Source: Nocardioides jiangsuensis
GTDB lineage: Bacteria; Actinomycetota; Actinomycetes; Propionibacteriales; Nocardioidaceae
Length of the DNA stretch: 64,000 bases
Assembly: GCF_019679455.1 (NCBI RefSeq)
Contig: NZ_JAIEZQ010000001.1
Coordinates: forward strand, 682,001 to 746,000
Direction of reading: 5' to 3'
Shown: positions 16,308 through 26,020 of the stretch, in pieces
Layout of the letters: each line of letters opens with the position of its first letter
Numbering within the stretch: the stretch's first letter is position 1
Made by a program: the position numbers and the translations under genes
The notes under the pieces: model-generated
Database searches by the model: none
Told to the model about the DNA's origin: nothing
Seen by the model: the letters and a program-made list of their open reading frames with translations, nothing else

Positions 16308-18212
16308 ATGGCGACCTCAGTCACCCTTCCCGCCCTCGGTGAGTCCGTCACCGAAGGCACCGTCACCCGCTGGCTGAAGCAGCCAGGCGACCAAGTGGCG
16401 GTCGACGAGCCGCTGCTGGAGGTCTCGACCGACAAGGTCGACACCGAGATCCCCTCACCGGTCGCGGGCACCCTTCTCGAGATCAAGGTCCAGGAGGACG
16501 AAACCGTCGAGGTCGGCGCCGAGCTGGCCACGATCGGCGACGAGGGCGAGAGCGCCGGCTCCGGTGGCGGCGGCGAGCAGGAGGCAGCGGAGGAGTCCGC
16601 TCCGGCCGAGTCCGCTCCGGCCGAGTCCGTCTCGGCCGGGTCCGAGGAGGAGCAGGGCGCTCCCGCGCAGACCGAGCCGCAGGGCGACGTACCCGTTGCC
16701 AAGACCGAGCCCACGCCTCCCGCGCAGGAGACCGCTCCCGGCTCCGCCGACACCAAGCCCGAGGTCGAGTCGTCGCAGGCCGGCACCAGCGCCGCCGCCG
16801 GTACGCCGGTCACGCTCCCCGCGCTCGGCGAGTCCGTCACCGAGGGCACCGTGACCCGCTGGCTCAAGCAGGTCGGTGACGACGTCGCCGTCGACGAGCC
16901 GCTGCTCGAGGTCTCCACCGACAAGGTCGACACCGAGATCCCCTCCCCCGTCGCGGGCAAGCTGCTCGAGATCAAGGTCCAGGAGGACGAGACGGTCGAG
17001 GTCGGCGCCGAGCTGGCCATGATCGGCTCCGGCGTCGCCGCTCCGCAGGAGGAGGCTGCCGCCCCGGCCCCGCAGGAGGCGCCCGCCGAGGAGGAGAAGC
17101 CCGCCGACGAGAGCGACCAGTCCGACGGCGCAGCCCAGGGCGCGACGCAGACCCAGGAGGCCCCGAAGGTCGAGGAGCCGAAGGCAGAGGCCCCGGCCGC
17201 CGCGCCGCAGCAGGCGCCGGCTGCGCAGGAGGCTCCCGCCGAGCAGGCGGCTCCCGCGGCATCGTCCGGTGACGGCGCGTACGTCACGCCGCTCGTGCGC
17301 AAGATGGCGGCCGACCAGGGTGTCGACCTCGCGCAGATCCAGGGCACCGGTGTCGGTGGCCGGATCCGCAAGCAGGACGTGCTCGACGCCGCCAAGGCGC
17401 AGAAGGAGGCCGCCGCTGCCCCCGAGGCTCCCGCGGCCCCGGCTGCTCCGGCTGCCGCCTCCGGTGCGGGTGCCGAGGCTCCGTCCGGTGCGCCCAGCCC
17501 GCTGCGCGGCAAGACCGAGAAGCTCAGCCGGCTGCGCAAGGTCATCGCGACCCGCATGGTCGAGTCGCTGCAGACCTCGGCGCAGCTCACCACCGTGGTC
17601 GAGGTCGACGTCACCTCGATCTCGCGGCTGCGTGACAAGGTCAAGGACGACTTCGCCAAGCGCGAGGGCGTGAAGCTCTCGTTCATGCCGTTCTTCGCCA
17701 AGGCCTCGATCGACGCGCTCAAGCAGCACCCCTCGCTCAACGCCGCGATCGACACGGAGAAGGGCGAGGTCACCTACTTCGACCACGAGAACCTCGCGAT
17801 CGCGGTCGACACCGAGAAGGGTCTGCTGACCCCGGTGATCAAGGACGCCGGCGACCTGTCGATCGCCGGGCTCGCCCGCAAGATCGCCGACATCGCCGAG
17901 CGGACCCGCACCAACAAGATCGGTCCGGACGACCTGTCCGGCGGCACGTTCACGCTGACCAACACCGGTAGCCGTGGCGCGCTGTTCGACACCCCGATCA
18001 TCAACCAGCCGCAGGTAGCCATCCTCGGCACCGGCTCGGTCGTGAAGCGGGCCGTCGTGATCGACGACCCGAACCTCGGCGAGACGATCGCGGTACGTCG
18101 CATGGTGTACCTCGCGCTCACCTACGACCACCGCCTCGTGGACGGTGCCGACGCGGCTCGCTTCCTCAGCGACGTGAAGGCGCGTCTCGAGTCCGGGAAG
18201 TTCGACGTCTGA
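16308..18212 (+). CDS. sucB: Dihydrolipoamide acyltransferase (E2, succinyl type) with two lipoyl domains
   Basis: E2 core of a 2-oxoacid dehydrogenase complex, 634 aa. Two lipoyl domains (about residues 1-78 and 165-245), each with the lipoylation site [10 protein letters not shown], are separated by Ala/Pro/Glu-rich flexible linkers. A peripheral subunit-binding domain ([17 protein letters not shown], about 323-360) follows. The catalytic domain ends with the active-site block [11 protein letters not shown]. In actinobacteria this two-lipoyl protein usually serves pyruvate and 2-oxoglutarate dehydrogenase, so the substrate label is approximate. It depends on LipB/LipA, encoded 7-10 kb downstream, for its cofactor. 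Confidence 0.92.
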   Translation: MATSVTLPALGESVTEGTVTRWLKQPGDQVAVDEPLLEVSTDKVDTEIPSPVAGTLLEIKVQEDETVEVGAELATIGDEGESAGSGGGGEQEAAEESAPAESAPAESVSAGSEEEQGAPAQTEPQGDVPVAKTEPTPPAQETAPGSADTKPEVESSQAGTSAAAGTPVTLPALGESVTEGTVTRWLKQVGDDVAVDEPLLEVSTDKVDTEIPSPVAGKLLEIKVQEDETVEVGAELAMIGSGVAAPQEEAAAPAPQEAPAEEEKPADESDQSDGAAQGATQTQEAPKVEEPKAEAPAAAPQQAPAAQEAPAEQAAPAASSGDGAYVTPLVRKMAADQGVDLAQIQGTGVGGRIRKQDVLDAAKAQKEAAAAPEAPAAPAAPAAASGAGAEAPSGAPSPLRGKTEKLSRLRKVIATRMVESLQTSAQLTTVVEVDVTSISRLRDKVKDDFAKREGVKLSFMPFFAKASIDALKQHPSLNAAIDTEKGEVTYFDHENLAIAVDTEKGLLTPVIKDAGDLSIAGLARKIADIAERTRTNKIGPDDLSGGTFTLTNTGSRGALFDTPIINQPQVAILGTGSVVKRAVVIDDPNLGETIAVRRMVYLALTYDHRLVDGADAARFLSDVKARLESGKFDV

Positions 18213-18230
18213 CCGGAAGTCCAGTCGTGG

Positions 18231-18265
18231 ACGACGCCCGCTGCCGACTCGGCAGCGGGCGTCGT
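18231..18265 (+). terminator. Terminator hairpin after sucB
   Basis: A perfect 15-bp stem (18231-18245 with 18251-18265) with loop GACTC begins 18 nt after the sucB stop. Only two T residues follow, so it resembles the T-poor hairpin terminators common in high-GC actinobacteria. Confidence 0.75.
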
Positions 18266-18300
18266 TGCGTCTCCGGACCTGCATGACGTCGACCCCGGGG

Positions 18301-18467
18301 CGGTCATGGGTCGACGGCGGAACTCGAGCGAGCCCTGGCTCGGGCCGAAGTCCGCGCGGCAGACCCAGGCGGAAGCTCCGGGACGGTCATGGGTCGACGG
18401 CGGAACTCGAGCGAGCCCTGGCTCGGGCCGAAGTCCGCGCGGCAGACGCAAGTGGAAGCTCCGGGAC
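18301..18467. repeat. 83-bp tandem duplication
   Basis: Two head-to-tail copies (18301-18383 and 18384-18466) differ at about three positions, and a few bases of a third copy follow. The period of 83 is not a multiple of three, and no convincing reading frame runs through it. It fills most of the 320-bp gap between sucB and the DUF222-HNH gene; the remainder (18468-18532) shows no feature. Confidence 0.8.
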
Positions 18468-18532
18468 GGTGGCGGTCGAGCAGATTTCTGGTCGAGGGAT
18501 GAAGCGTTCTGCGGCGAGCGATAGCTCGGAGG

Positions 18533-20428
18533 TCAGGCTGCGCCTTCGCTGATGATCAGGGCGAAGTGGGTCTCGAGCGGGGTGAGCGTCGCGAGGCCGT
18601 CTTCTGTGTCGTCTCTCGCGCCGTCAGTGTGGTCGTTCTGACTGGTCGCCGACTTGGTCCAGGGGTCGGTGACCTTGCGGGTTCCGGTGTGGTCGACGAG
18701 GTAGATGCTGCCGTGTGGTGCGCGCCAGAGGTAGATGCCCGGGAAGGGCTGTTCGACGGCCCAGTTGCCGTGGGTGCGGACCCGGTGATGGAACCGGCCG
18801 AGCGGGCCGAGGTTGTCCATCCGGGTCTGCCCTGCCGACGCCGTGTGCCGGTAGGGCCGGGTGTGGTCGAGGTCCATCCGGCGGCTGGTGTTCGACGCGT
18901 ACGGGAACACGTCCGCCGGGGTACGCAGGTGCACCGCCTCGCGGAGCCGGTCCGGGACCTCGTAGGCGTCCACGGCCGCCTGGCCGGCGAGGTCGATCAC
19001 CGGCTTGATGGTGAACCGACTGGTCGGGCCGAGGAAGTCCCGGACGTACCGCGCCGAGACCGGCCCCTCGCCCTCCCAGCGGGCGACCCCGTGGCCGGTG
19101 GCCAGGGTGTGGTCGGTCAGGTGCACGTACAGGGTCACCGTGGGCAACAGCCGGGCCCAATCCACCCCGACCACGTGCCCACGCCCGGCGGCGGGTGCGG
19201 GCAGGTCGGCGGACCGGAACCATGCCGGCCGGGTGAACGGTGACGGGTCCCCTGTCGGTGACGACTGTGCGCCGCTGGCCGGTGGTGACGTCGAGCCGCC
19301 CCACGCTGGACCTGCGCCGCAGGTGGGGCAGGGCAGAGCTGTCCCCTGGCCGGGGTCGGGTGGGTCGTCGGCGTCGTTCTCGCCCGGGTGCAGGTCGTGC
19401 TCGCCGAGCCTCGGCGGCCCGGCATCCGGCCCAGACATCGAGTCCGACCCTGAATCCGGGGTGGTGCTGGATGCCGGACCAGACGCCGGGCCGTCGAACG
19501 GCAGCGGCATGTCCTCGTCCTCGTCCGAACCACCGAACGTCGAGCCGCTTGCTCCGGTGCGTTGTCCGGGAGCCGGACCACCCGCAGCGGAAGCCGCGCC
19601 TGAGCCAGGCGTGTCTGCGGCGGGGGCGGTCGTACCTCTGCTGTGGGCGTGCTTGTAGGCGGTGAGCAGCTCGACGGCCTGGAGCGGGTTGGCGAGCAGC
19701 AACATCGCCTTCACCCGCAGCTCGTCCGCGTTCTCGGTCTCCCCGAGCGCCCGCAGCGCCTGGCACAGGTAGTCCAAGGTGGCGTCGATCCGGGTGATCA
19801 CCGCCGCGGTGGACCTCACGTACAGCGTCTTCTGGCCGTGCTCGTTGGACCGGCCGACCTTCGCGAACTGCTCCGCCGCGGCCGCCGCCTCCCGCGCCGC
19901 CGCCGCCTCCGGGTCCGCCTCCACGACCCGGGCCTCCAGCACCGTCTCGAACCTCGACCACGACAGCCGCCCGTCGGCGTACTCCGCCACCCCGGCATCG
20001 ACGAACAACGCCTGCTCGGGTGTCAGGTCCCGGGTCGCGACCGCGACCTTCCGCGCCACCCACGTCGCCACCTCACACGCGGTCACCCGGGCCCACAGCC
20101 GCGGCAGCCGGTGCCGCACGTCGAGGACGTCGGCCAGCAGCGCCCGCGCGGCGTAGCTGGAGATCTCCAGCTCCCCGGCCACCTCCGAGGCGGCGAACTC
20201 CCGCACCAGCGGCGTCCCCACCCCACCCAGGCACACCGCCCGCTCCATCCCGGTGAACACCCGGCCCGCCCTCGCCGCGGACCGCTGCACCGAGTCGGCG
20301 TGGCACAGGTCCGCGAAGTGCGCCACCAGCAAGAACACGTCCCGCTCCGCCTCCACCCGGACCCGACGAAGACGCGCCAGCGACGCCAGCGTCCCCGCCG
20401 CGTCCTGGTCCTCGATCACCGCCTCCAT
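18533..20428 (-). CDS. DUF222 / HNH endonuclease-domain protein (13E12-repeat type)
   Basis: 631-aa protein. The N-terminal DUF222 region (about 1-260) contains VFTGMERAVCLGGVGTPLVREF and SYAARALLADVLDVRHRLP. A low-complexity Pro/Ser/Asp linker runs about 265-420. The C-terminal HNH domain reads DLDHTRPYRHT, MDNLGPLGRFHHRVRTH. These proteins occur in many copies in actinobacterial genomes and resemble mycobacterial REP13E12 family members; whether they are mobile nucleases, and on what DNA, is unsettled. The start at 20428 is fixed by TAGGTT 7 nt upstream on the minus strand, implying a leaderless mRNA. A 16-bp palindrome overlaps the -35 region. Confidence 0.85.
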   Translation of the reverse strand: MEAVIEDQDAAGTLASLARLRRVRVEAERDVFLLVAHFADLCHADSVQRSAARAGRVFTGMERAVCLGGVGTPLVREFAASEVAGELEISSYAARALLADVLDVRHRLPRLWARVTACEVATWVARKVAVATRDLTPEQALFVDAGVAEYADGRLSWSRFETVLEARVVEADPEAAAAREAAAAAEQFAKVGRSNEHGQKTLYVRSTAAVITRIDATLDYLCQALRALGETENADELRVKAMLLLANPLQAVELLTAYKHAHSRGTTAPAADTPGSGAASAAGGPAPGQRTGASGSTFGGSDEDEDMPLPFDGPASGPASSTTPDSGSDSMSGPDAGPPRLGEHDLHPGENDADDPPDPGQGTALPCPTCGAGPAWGGSTSPPASGAQSSPTGDPSPFTRPAWFRSADLPAPAAGRGHVVGVDWARLLPTVTLYVHLTDHTLATGHGVARWEGEGPVSARYVRDFLGPTSRFTIKPVIDLAGQAAVDAYEVPDRLREAVHLRTPADVFPYASNTSRRMDLDHTRPYRHTASAGQTRMDNLGPLGRFHHRVRTHGNWAVEQPFPGIYLWRAPHGSIYLVDHTGTRKVTDPWTKSATSQNDHTDGARDDTEDGLATLTPLETHFALIISEGAA

Positions 20429-20755
20429 GATCACCAACCTACGACCGACCACCGACACTTTCCGGGCGCCCGGAACCAGGCAGATCCCCAGCTGTGCAAA
20501 GAGATTCCAGACTCCACGCGAGGCCCCAGGATCGACCGACCTTCCACCCACAAGAGGTGCCCTCAGCGGTGACGCCCGACCCGACCGCTCGACCAGGAAG
20601 AAGCTGCGGTACGCGTGAAGGAGACCCAGGAGTCGACGCCCGCGCCGAGCGGACGCGGCCCAAGTCAAGAGCGTGGCTGAGTGGAGGCGTCGATTGGATG
20701 CGCGCGGACTGGCGCCGTCCCGACCGAGCACAGACCGAGTGCTCGGCCGACGGCG
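20429..20755. other. 327-bp intergenic region without a gene
   Basis: Contains only the HNH-gene promoter and palindrome described separately. From about 20480 to 20755 no reading frame, hairpin or repeat stands out. Confidence 0.5.
20436..20475 (-). promoter_or_regulatory. Leaderless promoter and palindromic operator of the HNH gene
   Basis: Minus-strand -10 TAGGTT at 20436-20441 is 7 nt from the ATG. The perfect 16-bp palindrome TTCCGGGCGCCCGGAA (20460-20475) covers the expected -35 position, a layout suited to repression. Confidence 0.5.
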
Positions 20756-21235
20756 TCAGAGGGTGCTGAGGAACTCATCCTGGTGCCCGGACAGCTCGAC
20801 CCCGTCGAGCGGCAGCGGCGTGAACCAGCACCGGAAGAGCAGGCCCTCGTCCTCGCCGTTCCCGCCGACGCGCCACGTCCAGCCGGGTCGCGCGTCGGTG
20901 GTCGTGGCGAGCACGTAGGTGGTGTGCTGCGCCCGACCGGTCTCCGCGTGCGGCCGGTCCGACGTACCGAGCTCCCGGACCACCGCCACGGTCGACAGAC
21001 CGCACTCCTCGGACACCTCCCGCGTCGCCGCCTCGGAGACCGACTCCCCGGGGTCCATGCCGCCGGCGGGTACCTGCGTCCCCGCGTCGGGGAAGTCGAC
21101 GTGGTCGAACACGAGCAGCTCGAGCCCGTCACCGAGGTCGCGTACGACGTAGCAGGCGACCCGCTCCCGCACGGCGCCGTCGACCACGCCGTCGACCGCC
21201 GCGTCGTCCGGCGGGGGCGGCGTCGAAGGGGGCAC
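20756..21235 (-). CDS. Nudix hydrolase
   Basis: 159-aa Nudix-family pyrophosphohydrolase. The Nudix box is complete: GGMDPGESVSEAATREVSEECG (residues 58-79; the G, E, REVSEE and G positions all match GX5EX7REUXEEXGU). The N-terminal region is Pro/Asp-rich and the substrate is unknown. Start: GTG at 21235, with TAGAGT 8 nt upstream on the minus strand (21244-21249), which suggests a leaderless mRNA. It is divergent from the epimerase gene, sharing about 65 bp. Confidence 0.88.
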   Translation of the reverse strand: MPPSTPPPPDDAAVDGVVDGAVRERVACYVVRDLGDGLELLVFDHVDFPDAGTQVPAGGMDPGESVSEAATREVSEECGLSTVAVVRELGTSDRPHAETGRAQHTTYVLATTTDARPGWTWRVGGNGEDEGLLFRCWFTPLPLDGVELSGHQDEFLSTL

Positions 21236-21302
21236 GGACGCGCACTCTACTCACTGCCAGACAACGCCGACCCTCCTTGGCGCCCCGTGTCAGAGTGTGC
21301 GC

Positions 21303-22196
21303 ATGCGCATCGTTGTCGCCGGCGCGTCCGGCTTCCTCGGTCAGGCATGGCGCGAGCACCTCGCGCGTCAGGGCCACGACGTCGTCCGCCTGGTCCGCGA
21401 GGAGGCCGTCTCGGCCAACGAGTCGCAGTGGGACCCCTACGCCGGACACGTCGACCAGCAGGTCATCGACAGCGCCGACGTCGTCGCCAACCTCGCGGGC
21501 GCACCGATCGGTCACTGGCCCTGGACCGCGTCGTACAAGAGGACGCTGCGCGACAGCCGGACCGCCACGACCCGCACCCTGGCCGACGCCATCGCCCGCT
21601 CCTCCGGGAAGCCGACGTTCCTCGTGCAGAACGGCGTCGCCGGGTACGGCGACCGCGGCGACGAGGTCCTCACCGAGGACTCCTCCACCCCCGGCGACAC
21701 GACGCTCGGCCGGATCACCCTCGACTGGCAGGACGCCGCACAGCCCGCTGCCGACGCCGGGGCGCGGGTCTGCATCATGCGCACCGCTGTCGTGCTGCAC
21801 AAGAGCGGCGGCGCGCTCAAGCCGATGATCCTGCAGTTCCGCGCCGGCCTCGGCGGGCCGATCGGCGACGGCCGGCAGTACTTCCCCACCATCTCGCTCA
21901 ACGACTGGGTCCGCGCGGCCACCTTCCTCGCGACCACCGACACCTGCAAGGGCGTCTACAACCTCACGGGACCGAACCCGACCACGAACGCGGAGTTCAC
22001 CAAGGAGCTCGGTCGCATGCTCAACCGGCCGACGCTGATCCGGGCGCCGAAGTGGCCGATGCGCAAGTTCCTGGGCGAGCTCTCCAACGAGCTGCTCAGC
22101 TCGGTCCGGCTCGAGCCGGCCCGTCTCGAGGCCGACGGCTTCGTCTTCGAGCAGCCCACGCTCAACGATCGCCTCGCATCGGCGATGACGACCTGA
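21303..22196 (+). CDS. TIGR01777-family NAD(P)-dependent epimerase
   Basis: Short-chain-type nucleotide-sugar epimerase-like protein (YfcH/TIGR01777 family), 297 aa. The Rossmann motif is VVAGASGFLGQAW at the N-terminus, followed by DVVANLAGAPIG, RTATTRTLADAI, VQNGVAGYGDRG, the late conserved SLNDWVRAA, and a C-terminal DUF1731-like tail ending ERLASAM-type sequence (here NDRLASAM). The catalytic role of the family is poorly known. The ATG at 21303 is preferred; an in-frame GTG two codons upstream (21297) is possible. Its 3' end overlaps the convergent exported-protein gene by 35 bp. Confidence 0.88.
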   Translation: MRIVVAGASGFLGQAWREHLARQGHDVVRLVREEAVSANESQWDPYAGHVDQQVIDSADVVANLAGAPIGHWPWTASYKRTLRDSRTATTRTLADAIARSSGKPTFLVQNGVAGYGDRGDEVLTEDSSTPGDTTLGRITLDWQDAAQPAADAGARVCIMRTAVVLHKSGGALKPMILQFRAGLGGPIGDGRQYFPTISLNDWVRAATFLATTDTCKGVYNLTGPNPTTNAEFTKELGRMLNRPTLIRAPKWPMRKFLGELSNELLSSVRLEPARLEADGFVFEQPTLNDRLASAMTT

Positions 22197-22803
22197 CCGA
22201 CGCCACCCGCCACAGCCCCGGTGCTCCGTCCGGCCGGGCCGTGGCAGCGAGCCGGCGGAGTACGACGACGCGGGTGCTCGCCTCGTCCCGGGGCAGCGCG
22301 ACCCGCCCGCTCTCCCCCACCGCGACGGCGCCGACGAGCCGGTCGGTCACCCGCAGCCGCAGCGACCCGGGCCGCCGGGCGAGCACGTCGAGCGCGAGCA
22401 CCTGCACCCGCATCCCCTCGACGCGCAGCCCGCGGTCCAGGTACCCCCGCAACAGCGCGCGGTCCGCCGTACCGGCCCGGGACCCCGGCACGTAGAGCCG
22501 CCCGAGCGCGGCGAGGTCCCCGGCCGCGAACGCCTCCGCCCGCCGGCCGTCCCAGGCACGCAGGACGTCGGCGGCAGGCAACGCCGCGGCCACCGGGCGT
22601 ACGGCGCCCGCCCGACCGTGCGACGGACCGGACGACAGCCACGACCGCGCCGAGGAAGCCGCAGGACCCGCCGACCCCTCCGCCTCCTCCGGGCCGCGCG
22701 TCGCCGAGCGCCCGCCGACCCACCACGCCCCGCCGGCGAGCAGCAGCGCGACGACGGCGAGCCCGGCGAGCCAGCGGGCGGGATGAGACCTCACCCCGCC
22801 CAC
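22162..22803 (-). CDS. Exported or membrane-anchored hypothetical protein
   Basis: 213 aa. The N-terminus holds one hydrophobic helix (WLAGLAVVALLLAGGAWWVGG) after a short basic stretch, so it is a signal anchor. The extracellular part contains a region resembling small NTF2-like/SnoaL-type folds (VLRAWDGRRAEAFAAGDLAALGRLYVPGS), a common theme for secreted actinobacterial proteins of unknown role. Start is uncertain: GTG 22803 or GTG 22794. The gene ends inside the epimerase gene on the other strand. Confidence 0.62.
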   Translation of the reverse strand: MGGVRSHPARWLAGLAVVALLLAGGAWWVGGRSATRGPEEAEGSAGPAASSARSWLSSGPSHGRAGAVRPVAAALPAADVLRAWDGRRAEAFAAGDLAALGRLYVPGSRAGTADRALLRGYLDRGLRVEGMRVQVLALDVLARRPGSLRLRVTDRLVGAVAVGESGRVALPRDEASTRVVVLRRLAATARPDGAPGLWRVASVRSSSPMRGDR

Positions 22804-22896
22804 TGTGGATCACCGCACGGACGAGTGCGCGCCGTCATCCACAGGCGGCCGGACCTGCCGGGCCACAGCGAGCCGCCCGACTGTCCGACCGGCGCG

Positions 22897-25056
22897 TCAG
22901 GGGGTGCGGCCCTCCTGGTCCATGTGCAGCATCTCCGCGGTCTCCCGGTCGGCGTGGTCCGGGCTGTGCCAGAGCTTGCTCGGCCACCAGATCGCCGGGC
23001 CGATGTCGTGCGCCAGCGCGGGCACCAGCAGCGACCGCACGATGATCGTGTCGAGAAGCACGCCGAACGCGACGATGAACGCGATCTGCGCCAGGAACAG
23101 GATCGGCAGGATGCCCAGCGCCGCGAACGTGGCGGCCAGCACCACACCCGCCGACGTGATCACACCGCCGGTGACCGACAGGCCCTTGAGGATACCGGGG
23201 TGGGTGCCCTGCTTCATCGACTCCTCGCGGACCCGGGTCATCAGGAAGATCGAGTAGTCGATGCCCAGCGCCACCAGGAACACGAACGAGATCAGCAGCG
23301 TCGACGGGTCCGAGGCCGGGAAGCCGAAGACGTGGTTGAACAGCACCGCGCTGATGCCCATCGTCGCGCCGAAGGAGAGCACGTTCGCGACGATCAGGAT
23401 GAACGGGGCGAGCAGCGACCGCAGCAGCAGCGACAGCACCAGGAAGATCACGACCAGGATCGCCGGGATCACCTTCTGGCGGTCGGCGTCGACGGTGTCG
23501 CGCGTGTCCAGCAGGATCGCGGTCTGCCCGCCGACCGTGATGTCCGGGCTGACCGCGTCGATCTCGCTGCGCAGGGCGCGGACCGTCTCCGTGGCGCCCT
23601 CCGAGTCGGCGTTCTGGTCGAGCGTGACGAGGACGACCGCCTCGCCGTCCACGATCTTCGGCTCGGGTGCCTGCCCCGGCGCCGGCGGGCCGGCCGGCAG
23701 CACGCTCACGCCGTCCTCGGCGACCCCGGGCTGCTGCTGGGCGAGCTCGACGGTCTGCTGGACCTGGTCCTGCGGCACGATCACGATCGCCGGGCTGCTC
23801 TGGTCGGACTCGAAGTGCTCGTCGATGACGTCCTGCGCCTTGACCGAGTCCACCTCGGTGAGGAACAGCTCCGTCTGCGGCACCGGGTCCTCGTTCAGCG
23901 TCGGCACGAACGCCGCGCAGGCCGCGAGCGCCACGAAGGTGACCATCCACACCGTGCGCGCGCGGCGCCCGATCAGCCGGGCCACCGCGCCCCAGATCCC
24001 CTTGGTGTCGGTGTGCGGCGAGCCGTACCTCGGGATCACCGGCCAGAACGCCGCCCGCCCGAGCAGCACGAGCGCCGCCGGCAGCAGGGTCAGCGCCGCG
24101 AACATCGCACCGGCCACGCCCAGGGCGCCGACCGGGCCGAGCCCCTGGAGGCTCGACAGGTCCGAGAGCAGCAGGCAGAGCAGGCCGAGGATGACCGTCG
24201 CACCCGAGGCCAGGATCGGCTCGAGGGCGGCACGGTAGGCGGCCCGCATCGCGTCGTACTTGGACTCGTTGTCGCGCAGTTCCTCGCGGAACCGCGCCAC
24301 GATCAGCAGCGAGTAGTCCGTCGCGGCGCCGACGGCGAGGATGAACAGGATCCCCTGGCTCTGGCCGTTCACCTTGAGCAGGTCGTTCGAGGCGAGCGCG
24401 TAGATGACCGCCGACGCGACGCCGAGCGCGAGCACCGCCGAGAGCAGTACGACGAGCGGCAGCACCGGCGTGCGGTAGACGACGAGCAGGATCACCAGGA
24501 CCACGAGCAGCGCGACGCCGAGCAGGATCCCGTCGATGGCCCCGAACGCCTCGATGAAGTCGCCGAGGATGCCGCCGGGGCCGCCGACCAACGCGGTCAG
24601 CCCGTCCGGTGCGTCCGCGAGCACGTCCCGGATGTCGACCACGGCCGCCTCGAGCTCGTCGCCGTCCGACGTCGCGATGGGCACGACCACCTGGGCGGCG
24701 CTGCCGTCCTCGGCGGGGATCGGTCCGACCACGCCCTCGGCGTCGACGTTCTCCACCTGCCTGAGGTCCTCGACGTACTGCCCGATCGTCGCCTGGTCCT
24801 GCTGGGTGAGGCCGCCGTCGCGCTCGAACACCACGATCGTGGGCAGCGACTCGTTGCCGATGAACTTGGTGTACTCGTCCTGCGCGAGCGTCGACTCCGC
24901 GCTCTCCGGAAGGAAGGCCGCGTTGTCGTTCTCCTGGACGCTGGCGAGCTTCCCGGCGTACGACCCGAGCGGGCCGCCGACGAACAGCCAGAGGAGCACG
25001 ACGACCAGCGGGAGGATCCAGCGCCTCGAGCGCGGGGACCGGTGGGATCTCGCCAT
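22897..25056 (-). CDS. MMPL/RND-family membrane transporter
   Basis: 719-aa RND-superfamily exporter of the MMPL type. Each half has one N-terminal helix, a periplasmic-side loop and a block of about five helices (for example [17 protein letters not shown] and [23 protein letters not shown]). The family exports lipids, siderophores or small hydrophobic compounds. The start [13 protein letters not shown] is chosen because GAAAGG precedes it by about 11 nt on the minus strand; the open frame extends 22 residues further but without support. It is divergent from lipB. No lipid-biosynthesis partner is adjacent, so the cargo is unknown. Confidence 0.88.
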   Translation of the reverse strand: MARSHRSPRSRRWILPLVVVLLWLFVGGPLGSYAGKLASVQENDNAAFLPESAESTLAQDEYTKFIGNESLPTIVVFERDGGLTQQDQATIGQYVEDLRQVENVDAEGVVGPIPAEDGSAAQVVVPIATSDGDELEAAVVDIRDVLADAPDGLTALVGGPGGILGDFIEAFGAIDGILLGVALLVVLVILLVVYRTPVLPLVVLLSAVLALGVASAVIYALASNDLLKVNGQSQGILFILAVGAATDYSLLIVARFREELRDNESKYDAMRAAYRAALEPILASGATVILGLLCLLLSDLSSLQGLGPVGALGVAGAMFAALTLLPAALVLLGRAAFWPVIPRYGSPHTDTKGIWGAVARLIGRRARTVWMVTFVALAACAAFVPTLNEDPVPQTELFLTEVDSVKAQDVIDEHFESDQSSPAIVIVPQDQVQQTVELAQQQPGVAEDGVSVLPAGPPAPGQAPEPKIVDGEAVVLVTLDQNADSEGATETVRALRSEIDAVSPDITVGGQTAILLDTRDTVDADRQKVIPAILVVIFLVLSLLLRSLLAPFILIVANVLSFGATMGISAVLFNHVFGFPASDPSTLLISFVFLVALGIDYSIFLMTRVREESMKQGTHPGILKGLSVTGGVITSAGVVLAATFAALGILPILFLAQIAFIVAFGVLLDTIIVRSLLVPALAHDIGPAIWWPSKLWHSPDHADRETAEMLHMDQEGRTP

Positions 25057-25219
25057 CAGCGGGTGGCCTTTCGGGGTCAGGTGCCGTGGTGCGGGGTATG
25101 CGGTCGGAGGCTCGGTTCCCATGCTCCCCGAGCGCTCGCCCGGGCGACCCGAAACCCTCCGGTTCCATAATCGGGTATCGCCCTCCCTCGGCCCAACACC
25201 GACCCCGTGCGACGCGCGT

Positions 25220-25225
25220 TAGGCT
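25220..25225 (+). promoter_or_regulatory. Leaderless -10 element of lipB
   Basis: TAGGCT ends 7 nt before the lipB GTG. No good -35 is visible. The hexamer fixes the start codon and leaves no room for a ribosome binding site. Confidence 0.5.
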
Positions 25226-25232
25226 CGTCACC

Positions 25233-25976
25233 GTGAGCGACCTGATCTTCAAGACCGTCGGGCTCGGGGACGCGGCCGTGGAGTACCTCGCCGCCTGGGA
25301 CCTGCAGCGCGAGGTGCACGCCGGGGTGGCCGACGGCGGCACCGACACCGTCCTGCTGCTCGAGCATCCGCCGGTCTACACCGCGGGCAAGCGCACCGAG
25401 CCGCACGAGCGCCCCAGCGACGGCACCCCCGTCGTCGACGTGGACCGCGGCGGCAAGATCACCTTCCACGGGCCGGGCCAGCTCGTCGGCTACCCGATCG
25501 TCCGGCTCCCCGAGCACGTGAAGGTCGTGGACTACGTACGGCGCCTCGAGGAGGCGCTCATCCACACCTGCACCGACCTCGGCGTGACCACCGCCCGCGT
25601 CCCCGGCCGCAGCGGCGTGTGGCTGCAGGCCGACGATCGCGGACCGGAGCGGAAGATCGCCGCGATCGGGATCCGGGTGAGCCGCGGCGTCACGATGCAC
25701 GGCTTCGCGCTGAACTGCGACGTGGACCTCACCTGGTACGACCGGTTCGTGCCCTGCGGCATCGCCGACGCCGGGGTCACCTCGCTGTCCCGCGAGCTCG
25801 CCCGCGACGTCACCGTGGCCGAGGTGCTTCCCCACGTCGAGCGGCACCTCGCCGACCTCCTCGCCTGGGACGACTACGTGCCCACCCCCGACTACGAGCC
25901 CCGCCCGGACCCGTCGAAGAAGGACCCCGCGCGCCAAGACACGTTGAGCGTTCCGGTTCTCAATCCGCTCGGCTGA
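25233..25976 (+). CDS. lipB: Octanoyl-ACP:protein N-octanoyltransferase
   Basis: First step of lipoate assembly: moves octanoate from acyl carrier protein to lipoyl domains such as those of SucB and GcvH. 247 aa from the GTG. Family motifs are present: [34 protein letters not shown], the catalytic Lys in [24 protein letters not shown], and the catalytic Cys in FVPCGIAD. The start is set by TAGGCT 7 nt upstream. Unusually, an ABC exporter pair lies between lipB and lipA. Confidence 0.94.
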   Translation: MSDLIFKTVGLGDAAVEYLAAWDLQREVHAGVADGGTDTVLLLEHPPVYTAGKRTEPHERPSDGTPVVDVDRGGKITFHGPGQLVGYPIVRLPEHVKVVDYVRRLEEALIHTCTDLGVTTARVPGRSGVWLQADDRGPERKIAAIGIRVSRGVTMHGFALNCDVDLTWYDRFVPCGIADAGVTSLSRELARDVTVAEVLPHVERHLADLLAWDDYVPTPDYEPRPDPSKKDPARQDTLSVPVLNPLG

Positions 25977-26020
25977 GCCGCCGCTCCGCCACAGTGGTCC
26001 CCGACACATCAGGGGGACCC

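Noticed and set aside
18565-20572. Long plus-strand frames opposite the DUF222-HNH gene
   Set aside because: Compositional shadows without start signals; the minus-strand HNH protein has clear family motifs.
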